Under the pieces are notes generated by a model. It was not told the origin of the DNA. It did no database searches and worked only from the letters and a program-made list of their open reading frames with translations. Below are positions 1 to 10,794 of a stretch of 64,000 nt of DNA, one piece after another. Made by a program: the position numbers and the translations under genes. Positions within the stretch are counted from its first letter, which is position 1. Each line of letters starts with the position of its first letter. Origin of the DNA: Zygnema cylindricum. Taxonomy: Eukaryota > Streptophyta > Zygnematophyceae > Zygnematales > Zygnemataceae. Where the stretch lies: assembly GCA_037447655.1 (NCBI GenBank), contig JBBHKE010001581.1, positions 186,001-250,000 of the forward strand, in the 5' to 3' direction.

Positions 1-3000
1 AGACCGAGCTCCACTGTCACACTGCCTGATTTTGTGACAGCCAAATCTGAAGCTGCTATTGCTGTGTGGGAATCGCCCTGGACATAAAGAAATGTGAACA
101 CAAATGAAATGAAATGCTTCGATTTCTCACAAAACTGTCCAACTACTCATAAAACTGTACGCTTGAGTCATAATACCCGAACTATTTCTCATAAATCTGT
201 ACGCTTACTCATAACACTACACGATTACTCACAGAAACAGTATCATTACTCTAAAACTGTACCATACTCATAAAACTGAACAGTTAGTCACAAGTTTTGG
301 TCAAACAAAATCGCAACCAAAACACTAAAAGCAATGGACAGTGTAGCCCTCCAGAAGCTCTAAAACTAGTTAGAAAGAGTAGAAATGCGAGAGAGATATA
401 AGTCCAGCCTGATGTCTAAAATGAGCTGGAAACACTCATGTGGAATGCGCAAAAAGACAAGGAGAATCTTCCCACATAACATGCGCAATCCAGCTCAAAC
501 TACCTATGTCAGTTTAAAGAGTAATGACACACTAAGCAATTACAGACATTACTGTCAGTGATCACAGTAATCGTACAAAAAAATGTATGTAACGTATGAT
601 TTTCTGTACTACGATACTGGCCAGTAAGGTAAGAAATCCCGCATGCGTAATTTCAACTAGGAACTAAACTCTCTCTCCCACTTACTTGCCACAGCAGCGT
701 CACGTCGCTGAGACCATTTTCTTCAATTCCGGCTCTTATACCCTCCAGAAGCCCATTTTCCGCCACGGGGACCACAAACCGGATTGTTTGCCCGGCTCTG
801 TACCAAAAAGTTGTTTCGGGGTTTTGTTCAGGGTGTTTTTCCAGGTATTAAAGAGACTTTAGAGGGTTTTTTAAGGGTTTTTTAATGGTTTTTTAAGGGT
901 TTTTTCAAGGAGACATTATACTGGAGGACATGCTCTCGCACACATCACAGCTGTACATCCCAAAATGAACAAGCTCCAATATCAACAAATCGGCAACTTT
1001 ATTTTATTTCCAAAGTTATCAGAATTCCCGCGAAGTCTCCCGTTCATTTTTCATCCTCTGGGATGCACAATTACCAAAAGGTTTCAGGTTTAAGGTTTTA
1101 CCTGTCAAAAAGTTCCATTTTTTTACGGAGAATCTGAGCGGCTCCTGAAATAACTGGCCACACAAGGCGAAGCTCCTGAAGGCGAGAAGCCGGAAGAAGG
1201 GCCACCAGAATCCCATCCTCGGATAAACCCATCATTTTTCTCGCCTGAAAAAAACTTACAAAAACTTGGACAATTCAAGCCAAGGCACGCAGTCTCCTCA
1301 TGCAACATCACATCCACACTATTGACGGTTTGTGTTAATATATGTGGCGACCTTCGGGATTTCATCATACACAAGGCCCGGTTTGCATAATCTCCAAACA
1401 TTTTGCCCCTCCTCACCTCACTCTAGTGAGAATTGGCACAAATTTGATGAACAATCGTAAGACACAATTGAATTACAGAGTTATATGTATTTAAGTTAAA
1501 TTTTACTAATAAAAGGCAGTTACTCTGCGATAACGTGCAAATTACTCAGTCCTATCGTCCCACTGACAAAATTGCAAACCAATTTTTTATGCAGAACAAG
1601 GTGAAGCTGTCCACAATTTAATGCACAAATTCAGGAATGTTCCAGGATAGAAAGAGAACCAAAAAATATTCTAAGGTATGAATATAATCCTGGTCTTGTT
1701 CTTATTCATTTATGAACATATTCTGGGTCACGACTTAATATATTCTTAGCCACCTATAAACATATTCTTAGTCATATATACTTAGTGATGTAAATGAGCC
1801 GTATATCCCACTACCTATCGTTTTTTTGGTCGCTCTTTGAGGCAATCGAGTAAGCGACAGATTGAGTACTCATTTATAAACATATTCTTAGAAACATTAA
1901 AGCATATTTTTTGTAAGTAAACATAATTTTAGTCACATATGCTTAACGACGTGAGCCATAGATCCCTTATACCTGTTGTTTTGACGGTCTCTCCTTGAGG
2001 CGATCGAGTAGAGGGTGTCCCACATTTTCCACACATCCCCCCGCATTCACAAAGTACTCCATCTGCCAAGCTCCTCATTCCCCTGCATTCGCCTCACCGC
2101 CAGGGTCTCTTATGAACTTTTCTCGGTTCAAACAAACCATGTGCAAATAAAAATAAATAAAAACATAGAGGCCCTCAACGGCATCCCAACTTCGGAAAAA
2201 CAAACAAGTTTGCCATTCGAGTTATGTAACAGGTAAATCATTGTCGGTTAGTGGACAATGGGAGTAAACACCCTCGTAAAATTGCCAAAGTCAAAATGCT
2301 AGAGATCAGCTATAATGTCAGAAAAGAGCACCAAATAAAAGCAAATATTCTTGCCAAATCAAATACATTGCGTCAATGTCAAATAGACATCAATAATTCT
2401 TTGGGAAGACCTATTGCCGACTAATACCTAACACAGATGGCTTCTAGTTTTTCTAAACAACCTCCCCTGTGAAAGAACAGGCCATTATTCAGGCAGAAGT
2501 AGTCCTTTCCAAAACCATAGCTACGAGGTGCGAAAAATGAGGCCACATATTTTACTAGGTTATGATAAATAAATTCTTCTAAGCAAAACAAAGTATGGTA
2601 AGGTAAAACATGAATAAATTTCGAAATAAGAATATAAAAGAAAACCAATATAAAAGAATATATAAGAAATTTTTGACACGTTGTAACATTCACCTCTCTT
2701 TCATAATTTGCCAGGATTGTGTCGCTCATGTCCACTATGGTTGCAGTCCGAGCGGACGTCCACAGCCACTCATTTGGAGGAACATAGTATGTGATTGGAC
2801 AGCCTGTTTCCAGTCCCCAAAAAACCACAAAATTTTAGAACCCGAAACCTCTTAGAGCCAAATAAAGTCCTCTTAGATGTCATAGAAATTTGAAATAGAA
2901 CATAGAGAGTTAACGGCAACATCCAGGTTGAAATGGCTGAAAGTAACCCAAAATTAAAATGGCAAAGTCTTCATACCCCAAGTGGACCAATAATTGGCAA

Positions 3001-6000
3001 TCTTCCAGACATACCTCAAACAAACAAGATGCTTATCGGCTAAATTACGACATTGCAAATTCCTGACTTTTTCTGAATAGTTCTACAATTTTGTAAAATT
3101 ACTGAGTGAGTGTCCATACTGTTCCTCTGAGATTACGCATAAACCATAAGTAGATGTCAATAATGTACTTAGCTGATTATAAAGCATGAAACATCCCTTA
3201 AGAAACGTTCACATGCAGAGAAATTAAATCAAAAGAAGGAAAAATTTGAAGTACAAATACATTCAGGAGGTCAAAAAGCCCTTAAAACACAAGAATTTAA
3301 GAAGGAAAGTGATCCCTGGATCTCAGGCCCATGAACAGCTCCCGACATGTGCGACAAAGTCCAAAGTTCTTGAAAATTCAAAACTACCAGACTTGACTTA
3401 CGTACCAATTAGACATTCTCGAGTCAGAGCGTGAAGCAGGAATAATCCAACTTTTGAGTCTTTGAATAATTTACCTCTAGGGCTCAAACCTTGCACTAAA
3501 TCTTCTCAAGCTGGAAAATTACAGTAGCTGTTGTCATTTTCTTTGTTTTGAGAGGTCAACCTCTCATTCGTTCTACCCGTATTAGTAGGCTCACTACTCC
3601 TTTTAAAAACATCCGTTTACTTTGTAAAAAGTAGCTGAAACAAAAGAGAACCACATGACACTTAAGGTTTGAAGTCTGTTTAAATATCTTTATTTAAGCT
3701 CTGTCAGATGCCTCAGCAATAACGGGATTTTTTTATGATCAGAATATGATGATAGCGAGAGAGCTAACCGTAAGTTTGCTTCAATAAACGCCCAAAATGA
3801 TGATAGCGAGAGAGCTAACCGTAAGTTTGCTTCAAATAAAGCCCAAAAGGTATATTCACTCCAGGATAATCCATCAGTACCTGATAATCAAAAACATTCA
3901 AGGGAACCATCCGGTTAGTTGAAAGTTGAATTGGACATTATACATAATTTCTTTCAAGGTCCAACATTTGTACAGCCAGTCATTTTATAACAAGTTGCTC
4001 AAGCAAGAGCTATTTGGGGTTCCATACGAATAGGACCAATCAGCTGGCTCAGTTAAAACACATTTTGGAACAAAAAAAAGCCATTATATTGGCACCACAT
4101 TATGCACAAACCTTTCTCTCACCCTCTCTGAGAGTCACCGACAGACCAAATGAAATAGTATGAAGAGCATTGTTATTAGAGTAAGAAATTCTTAACCTGG
4201 GGTTTATAGAAGTGCTATTGATTCAAAACAGTTCCGAATGGTGGCTAATTTCAAACCGTTTAAAAGAGTTAGCGTCAAACGATTTTATGTGGTCAGAGGG
4301 CAAACAAAAATGGCACCAAATGCATGTTATTAATGCTAATACTCATTCACGATCTCGAACTCCCTCTGACCCGACCTCCCTCTTCCTCTCCCTCTCCCTC
4401 TAGCCCTTGCTCTCCTAGGTTCAGAACTTACAACTGCGTCAGGAGGATGTTGTTGCAGAAAGGCCCTTGCCTGCGATTGCAATTGCAAGGTGGGAAAAAT
4501 AAGAGGAAGTGCTTCCCAGAGGCCAATGGAACTGATGCCCGTATTGTTCCCTGTGCCCCAAAGAGCAAATATTTCAACAAACACCGCTTAAAAAAAATGG
4601 AAAACAACAAAATCAATTAAAAGGCCAGCTTGAGCTGATTAAGAATCCTTATAAAGTATCTAAGAAGACATCTCTGCACAGCTTTTCTGAACGGAAGTTG
4701 AACTTAGATAAGACAAAATTTCACAAGATACGACGAGACAAGATAAATCTTCCTTTTTGAGCTCAAAACATCATCTGCCTTACTCCTAGTTTTCAGTGAC
4801 ACACATTGGGATGGGCAACCAACAAAAGGAGAATCGCACCAATCAATTTTGCCCCGGCCTGCTCCATGTGGCTTCCCCCAAGAGCAAACACTTCCACTGC
4901 TTTACAAGCTCTCTCCGCCTCTTTCAAAAGGGCTCTCACTAGGGCAGCGCCGTGGATATCGCCCATCACGTCCCCCGTGCTTACCTGTATGTTGTCATAA
5001 CAGAGAATTTTAAGAAAGGCTTTCCCACTTCCCTCTATCTTCCAAGTATACGGTCTCTGTCTTCTAAGTATACAATGTATGCTTCACTGTATAGACTTCT
5101 ACGGTCCCCTGAGCTTACATTATGTTGCCACAACAAAGAAATTTGAGTGAGGCTTTCCCACTTCCCATTATCTTTTAAAAGGATAATTACGCATGTCAAA
5201 AATACAAGAGCTACTGCCAGTAACTCCAGTAATGAACGGATCATGGTTGGACACCACTTCTACGTTTAACGCCAAAAACCGAAAATAACCAGCTTTACTT
5301 GCATAACCAGTATTTAAAGCATTTTACCCCCTGTATTTTACTCTTGATTACCAGTCAAAAAAGATAACAGCAACGCCAGAATTGCCAGTATCCGTAAATC
5401 AGGATAACTGAAGTTTTAATAGTAGAATTTTAGCCATGTGTAATCACATATAGTCAGCCCCACCTAGAAGACTGTATAAAATTCACAATCTTTTATGGAA
5501 GTCCGTATAGAAGTTTTTCCATGCTGCGAAAGGTGAGAACTGAGCAAAAACCTCATTCATGTGAAAAAGAATGGTAGCGCTACATCTGGTTACTTCGTAT
5601 TATACACCTATTAAACATAATTTTTGGATATCATACGCGTTTAGTACGGAAAACCACATACAGCGTTTCTATACCTTATCGCACAAAAAAACTATGATCC
5701 AAATGAGCAACTGTAGTCGAGTTCACTGGCATGAGGTTAATGAAATCAGTTTCAGGTTTTTGGTCTCAATGTAATTTCCTCATAATGTCGAATACATTAG
5801 TTTTTCAATGCAAAGCTCTTCTAATGAGAGTTTCTGCTGCAACAAGAATACTGTCCTCCAGGAAAAAAAAAAAACTCTTAACCACATAAATCAACATATT
5901 TCCAGGAGAGTCTTCCACGAGAGCAACAATTAAACATAATTGCAGGGCAGACATCTACTACAACTACAAAAAACATTCCATAGAGATTGTAAAACCTTCG

Positions 6001-7106
6001 ATTGATGCGTAAAATTTTAGATTATTAAATAAAATGTACTACGGCTGCGAAAACATTTCATAAAGATAGTAAAAACATTTACTTTTGCATAAATATTCTG
6101 ATTATGTGTAATATACGACAGCAAAGACATTCCATAGAAATTGTAAAAAAAATGATAGTTGCATAAATTCTTTGATTATATGTACTACAACTGCGAAAAC
6201 ATTTCATGGAGATTGTAAAAACTTTAATTTTTGCATGAACTTTTTTATTATACGTACTACGAATGTGAAAAAAACATCATAGAGATTGTAAAAAAAGGAA
6301 TAGCATAAAATTCCTGGTTATGAATAGTGTAAGAAAAAATATTTCTCAAGAAGAAATAAAATCAAATAATTTCGTATAAGTCCCAGGAAGAGTAGACAAA
6401 CCGGCTGAGAAAACAAACTCTGTAAATTTTGGCGTACTTTACCAAACTCTACAAAAAGCACACGAGAACTACACTGCTCATTGCCATTATTATCATTCGA
6501 GTGGGTGCTTTTTTCACCTAAAATCAATTAGCAGTGACAACACCATTTGGTTAAGTGGCCTATAATGAGCCATGTGGTATAACATAATTTCAATGTAGTT
6601 AATTCTAATAAAGTGTTTACACAAATGATGTACTAACTCTAACAATGATAGGCGGTGTAACGACCTCAACCCTTAGCCTCCAGCAAAATCTTTTTTACAG
6701 ACACAGGAGACTATGGCAAGCCCAGTCATTAGATTTGAAAAACAATGCCAAACTTTATGGAGAGATGAAAGTAATTATCTCTTACAAGTATTCGAACCGG
6801 CGCATCTTTGTGACAACTTTGAACCGTTCCGAACTTTAAACGACGATTTTTTGCATGTTTGATCCTCAACCTTTGGATCATTGTTCCATCAGTCTCCCGC
6901 ATACCACAATTTCTGCCTTTTTGACAACTTTGCATTTCTCTAACTACTTTCTGTCTTCTAAACACATTGCAGTCGAGAGAGACATTTTGCCCCAGACTAT
7001 CAACCTGTCTACTTGAAACATTTGCTCCTGCGGAAGCATGATTCTGAGGCCATCCGGTAGCAGCGGCAGTTTGAGCTGACAAACCAGAAAGCAAGAACGA
7101 AGCCAT
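1..7106 (-). CDS. LpxB-like glycosyltransferase (GT19), plastid/cyanobacterial type, 3' end outside window
   Basis: Partial gene. Nine exons can be read on the minus strand: 6786-7106, 4840-4984, 4432-4550, 3820-3880, 2694-2803, 1973-2062, 1102-1244, 686-797 and 1-77, which is open at the window edge. All phases join. About 392 residues are visible. Residues 1-107 are a Ser/Ala/Gln-rich leader, probably a transit peptide, ending in PVRIL. Next come VSTGDVMGDIHGAALVRAL (nucleotide-sugar transferase N-domain), the segment NNTGISSIGLWEALPLIFPT, DYPGVNIPFG, CPITYYVPPNEWLW, VGHPLLDRL, then ALLPASRLQELR and SDLAVTKSGSVTVELGL in the C-domain. In bacteria LpxB joins UDP-diacylglucosamine to lipid X to make the lipid A disaccharide. 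The motif set resembles the cyanobacterial homologues more than the mitochondrial plant LpxB (from memory of the family). The substrate in this organism is unknown. Introns argue against bacterial contamination. Confidence 0.88.
120..300. repeat. degenerate short tandem repeat in LpxB-like intron 8
   Basis: The phrase CTCATAAAACTGTACG and variants recur at roughly 20-25 base spacing (near 133, 153, 194, 220, 268). It lies wholly inside the intron between exons 686-797 and 1-77. No function is visible. Confidence 0.6.
862..906. repeat. T-rich minisatellite, about 12-bp period
   Basis: Four imperfect copies of AGGGTTTTTTAA lie in tandem in the LpxB-like intron 798-1101. Confidence 0.7.
3746..3847. 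repeat. 51-bp tandem duplication covering an exon/5' splice-site junction
   Basis: Two near-identical 51-bp units start at 3746 and 3797. On the minus strand each unit carries the end of LpxB-like exon 4 (KQTY) followed by the donor GTTAGC. The upstream donor at 3819/3820 keeps the frame. Reading on to the second donor would meet a TAG at once, so the second copy is inferred to be intronic. Confidence 0.85.
4978..5172. repeat. imperfect duplication near LpxB-like exon 2 acceptor
   Basis: A block around 4978-5044, containing GGCTTTCCCACTTCCC and the acceptor flank TGTATGTTGTCATAAC, recurs at about 5112-5172. Both lie at or beside the 3' end of intron 1 on the minus strand. The second copy is intronic. 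Confidence 0.6.
5951..6330. repeat. degenerate ~70-bp tandem repeat in LpxB-like intron 1
   Basis: About five diverged units share CATAGAGATTGTAAAA, then an AT-rich stretch with GCATAAA, then TGTACTACG and GCGAAAACAT. They lie in intron 4985-6785. No coding capacity is seen. Confidence 0.65.
6472..6657. mobile_element. TA-flanked MITE, Tc1/mariner-like family, copy 1
   Basis: This is a 186-bp element with imperfect terminal inverted repeats (CACTGCTCATT... and its counterpart ending GATAGGCGGTG), flanked by TA on both sides. It is related to the copies at 11785 and 58047. It lies inside LpxB-like intron 1. Confidence 0.65.
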
Positions 7107-7566
7107 GGAGCAGTAAACGAATCGGCGTGGAACTGCAGATCAGTGTTATTAAGTGCATCGCACTTTAAAGCGCACTCAGCGATTTTAGTGCGACGTTTAG
7201 TGCGAGTTAAGTGAGTAGCTTGGATTAGAAGTGGACAGTACAGGAATTATTACCGCGGCTTCATTTTTCTGTAGTATTTTTAGGGAATTACTAATGGCAG
7301 AGACGATTTTTGCTGCGCGCAGGCAGTTGTCAGAAATTGTACATTTGAAGTACAATTTCGTACAAGCTACGTACCTATAACTTCAGATCTGACGGTCAAT
7401 CCGTAGAACAGCTTTGACTGGCGGATTATTGTACCGGCGGTTAAAAAAGTGTCGCTCTTGCAAACGTCGACCGTCATAAAAAAAATAAAAAATCACACGG
7501 CCGGCGCAGTTTTACTGTAACCAAACTGCGGCAGCCACATATAAATTAAATGGCTGCGCGCAGGTA

Positions 7567-8105
7567 CACCGCCAATCGTTATTAGCGTTGTGTACACTAA
7601 TTCTGTCCCGCCTTTTATTTTTTTATTCTCCATTAGTGTAGTTCATTCTATTTTTTTATTTTTTCTATTTAGGGTTATTTTCAGTGTGTTGTCTCTTAAA
7701 TAGAGTTGTGTACGGTCAGTGTCAGACCGTACATAAATGTACCTTTTTAAGTTAAAAATTACAATAAATTAGTTTTAGTAACCGCAGACGCATGAGAATG
7801 TGCGTTCTAAAAAGGAAAAAAAACCCAGGTCGTAAAAAATCCCGTTCCCACATATTCGTCCAACAGCCGCGTTTCGACAGTGTGAATGTACGATTTGTGT
7901 ACGATTTGTCAGATTTTGTACGAAGACCTATATTAGTGTAAGTATGTTTGCGACCGACATTTTTTTTTCAAAGATCCAAATTACCATAATCAAACAATTA
8001 GAATGTATGATTTTAAAAAAAAAAAACAAGTTCTTAAATAGCGTACACCACTGTAATTACTATTATACGCTACTCAAACTCCAACGTTAATAACTATAGG
8101 CGGTG
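7567..8105. mobile_element. TA-flanked MITE (CACCGCCAATCG family), copy 1
   Basis: This is a 539-bp element with termini CACCGCCAATCGTTATTAGCG and the inverse ending ATAGGCGGTG, flanked by TA at 7565-7566 and 8106-8107. It sits in the left arm of the long-TIR element. The right arm (near 10155) reads straight through the equivalent site with a single TA, which proves the target duplication. A second copy is at 44934-45470. Confidence 0.85.
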
Positions 8106-8127
8106 TAGTTTATCACTTCACGTTAAC

Positions 8128-9925
8128 AAGACAATATATTTTATTTCCAAAAACGCGATGGTAATACCATCAAAGTACAAAACATTATTGTCACTAAAAA
8201 GTATTGATGACCAACAAAGGTAAAAAAACAAAGTCCTAAGGGACTAAAAACACAACAAAAATGCTTTAAAAGCCTAAAAGGAAAGAAAACAAAAAAAACC
8301 AAGTACAAACAACACTAAACTATTGAAACACAACAAACTAACCTAGACGCTAAAACTTGAAACTACGCTCAACTAAAAATCAGAACTATGGATATCGTCT
8401 ATATGCACCGGTTGGCGCGACGGTAAGTCTCGCAGTCCTCGGCCATCAGTCACCACCGTGCTCTGTCGTATAATGGCCGAAGCTTGGGAACGTTGAAGGG
8501 CGATAGAGATGCGTTGGCGATAGAAAGTCGACATGAGATCTCGAGAAGGGCTGCCAGGCCCTCTGACTTCGAAAGATCGCCGAGCACAGTCACGCAAAAA
8601 GTTGTCGAAAGACGAGTCTAGGGTCCCAAATATCTCCAAAGCAAATGGTGTGAAACTATCCGCTGGGTCTCGGTGCGCGTAGTCACGTTCTTTCGAAGCC
8701 CTTGCATCCCGAGCCGCAACACCAGTATTTAATGCCGCGCGCGAGGAAACATGGGATCCTGTAGGGTCTGTAAGAACTACGTCCCCCAAAGTTCTCGTCG
8801 CGCCATGCAAAAAAATAGATCCACACGAGGACCCCGTGTACCCCTAGATTGAGAACGTGGTGGTAATATGTGTGACACCTCGCGCTTGACTGTGTACCCT
8901 GCTTGAGAACCCACGGCAGCGATAGCATCCCGTACCATGTCGTGCGCAGTTGTTCGCTCCCCACCATATGAGCAACGTAGCAAATGTACTCCCTGCTCGT
9001 ATATAGATTGACCACAAATGCAACGAGGCTTGCCTAAAAGGGAAGGGTGCGGCAAGCCAAGCCGTAAGCGAAGCGCAACAGAAAATTGAGGAGAAGATAA
9101 ACGTAGCGAAGTGAAAATTGGTGTAGCAATAAGCCAAGCTCCAGCCCCAGGCCCCGAACACGATCGAAGTCGACTCCGGGCTTCAGCCATATGGAGCGCC
9201 TGAAGAAGATCATTGAATTCGGCGGCGGCGACCTTGTCGGCGATGTGTTGTTGCACGCGTGAGTGAATTTCGATAATGAGGGAAGGGAACGCGGGAACTT
9301 CAGCTTGGGCCTCGACTGGTAAAAGCGCCCGAGAGGACAATAAAGCTTGTTGGAATGAGAGCAAACCCTCATCGACGTGAGAGACCGCATGAGCTAGAAT
9401 AGGAGTGTCGTCCGCCAAAAACCTTGAAGTAATAATAGATGCTACCAAAGCCCAACTCCCTAGATAAGCGGATGGTGCCAAGGTGGATGTAGGACGTAAA
9501 CCGAGACCCCCGCAAGAGACTGGTAAAGCAACTTGTCTACGAGCAAGGAGGCCTTCCGACCGATCAAAGATACCGTGGCCGACCAGTTGATGAAGAATTC
9601 CAACGAGCCGATCATCAAATTCGGAAAGGGAAGAAAGGAAGGAAGAGTTCGGAGGTAAAGTGCGGGCCAAGTACAATGGGCGTTGGGCAAAACAACGAGT
9701 TAAGATAGCAAACGCGACTTGTGAGTCCGGAAGTTTGGGAAGGTCCTCACAATGAGAAAGGTCATCTAACAAAGCGTCTTTAACAAATTGGTTAACAAAA
9801 TCAGGGGCTCCAATAGGAGAACCTAAAGCCCTTATACCCTTTTGAGGAGTTGAAATACGGAATCCTGAAGGGAGAGAAAATTCCAATGGAAGACCAGCCG
9901 GGCTCCATGTGACACATTTGGTGAA
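8128..9925 (-). mobile_element. RLE-type non-LTR retroelement, 5'-truncated copy
   Basis: A minus-strand fragment flanked by the 11-bp target duplication TTCACGTTAAC (8117-8127 and 9926-9936), as expected for target-primed insertion. It is inserted in the left arm of the long-TIR element. Frame 8777-9886 encodes the region after the RT core (GIRALGSPIG, GGLGLRPT, AYLGSWALVAS) and a CxC...H...C motif (CICGQSIYEQGVHLLRC). After a frame change, 8373-8810 encodes the C-terminus with GDVVLTDPT. There is no APE endonuclease. The RT catalytic region is missing through truncation. Confidence 0.8.
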
Positions 9926-9959
9926 TTCACGTTAACCGCAAAAATGAAATCAACTCGTT

Positions 9960-9982
9960 GTCACGTCCACCGTGGACGTGAC
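9960..9982. repeat. 11-bp-arm palindrome inside the long-TIR element
   Basis: GTCACGTCCAC and its exact inverted copy are separated by a single C. It lies in the inner part of the element beside the arm end and could extrude as a hairpin. Confidence 0.8.
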
Positions 9983-10794
9983 GACGTGTCATTTTAGTTT
10001 CATCGATATTTATACGCGGGTAGTCGGGTACGCATTTTTATTTTGTACGAAGTTTATTTGGTTTCGTGCGAGTTTACACATGTTGTACGTCGTCCTTTAA
10101 TATGTGTCCAAGTTCAATGTAACGGTTCGCGAGTTGATTTCATTTTTGCAGTAAACTACCTGCGCGCAGCCATTTTATTTATATGTGGCTGCCGCAGTTT
10201 GGTTACAGTAAACCTGCGCCGGCCGTGTGATTTTTTTTTTTTTTTATGACGGTCGACGTTTGCAAGCGCGACACTTTTTTAACCGCCGGTACAATATTCC
10301 GCCAGTCAAAGTTGTTCGACGGATTGACCGTCAGATATGAAATTATAGGTACGTAGCCTGTACGAAACTGTACTTCTAATGTACAATTTCTGACAACTAC
10401 GTGCACGCATCAAAAATCGTCTCTGCGATTAGCAATTCCCTATTTTTAATTCAAATTCATTTCGTTAATGAATCAGCGTCAAGAAAAAGAAAATACTCAA
10501 AATAGGTGTCGTTGACAAAAGTTTTAGGTTCGATGGGTAAAATTTGCGGGCAGAGATATACTTTACTCTACTGTACAGTACAGCGACGCTAATAAAGATC
10601 CACGGTGTACTCTTACAAGCCGTACGGGCATACAAATCCGTCCGGAAACGACAAACAGGATCCTCACAGGGATTCTCCCAGCATCAAAGTACAGGTAAGT
10701 ACTGGAGTGTTTGGCAGGAGGCACAAGGGAAAGCAGGTTGTGAAAGCTCTGCTCCGAAGAAGCTCAGGAGAGAGATCGGAGGATTCCTGCTTCC

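Larger units (their letters stand above)
7283..10440. mobile_element. long-TIR element (Mutator-like or foldback), carrying two later insertions
   Basis: The ends GGGAATTACTAATGGCAGAG and its inverted partner ending at 10440 open inverted repeats of about 300 bp. The left arm is 7283-7564 plus fragments beyond the insertions. The right arm is about 10129-10440. The 8-bp target duplication TATTTTTA lies at 7275-7282 and 10441-10448. Removing the nested MITE and the retroelement with their duplications leaves about 808 bp, mostly arms, so it is non-autonomous. Long TIRs with an 8-9 bp duplication fit Mutator-like elements best. No transposase is visible. Confidence 0.75.
7107..10794. promoter_or_regulatory. 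divergent promoter region of LpxB-like and SET genes, split by a transposon
   Basis: The two start codons face away from each other. If the long-TIR element (7283-10440) and one copy of its target duplication are removed, only about 520 bp remain between the ATGs, so a shared bidirectional promoter is likely (inference). The insertion starts 177 bp upstream of the LpxB-like ATG and ends 347 bp upstream of the SET ATG. No TATA box was confidently identified. Confidence 0.5.

Noticed and set aside
2421-2480. Acceptor-like TTCTTTCACAG followed by open sequence as an LpxB-like exon
   Set aside because: It does not fit the family. The exon at 1973-2062 (VGHPLLDR) joins exon 5 directly in phase.
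3960-4060. Candidate LpxB-like exon reading LIGPIRMEPQIALA
   Set aside because: It stops at once and lacks a donor. The exon 3820-3880 (DYPGVNIPFG) fits phase and alignment exactly.
1-7106. Bacterial contamination as source of the LpxB-like sequence
   Set aside because: Eight introns with GT-AG ends and a plastid-like leader, on the same contig as plant-type genes.
8373-9886. Host gene for a 369-residue protein upstream of the SET gene
   Set aside because: Target-site duplications and homology to the copies at 19-21 and 30-33 kb show it is a retroelement fragment.
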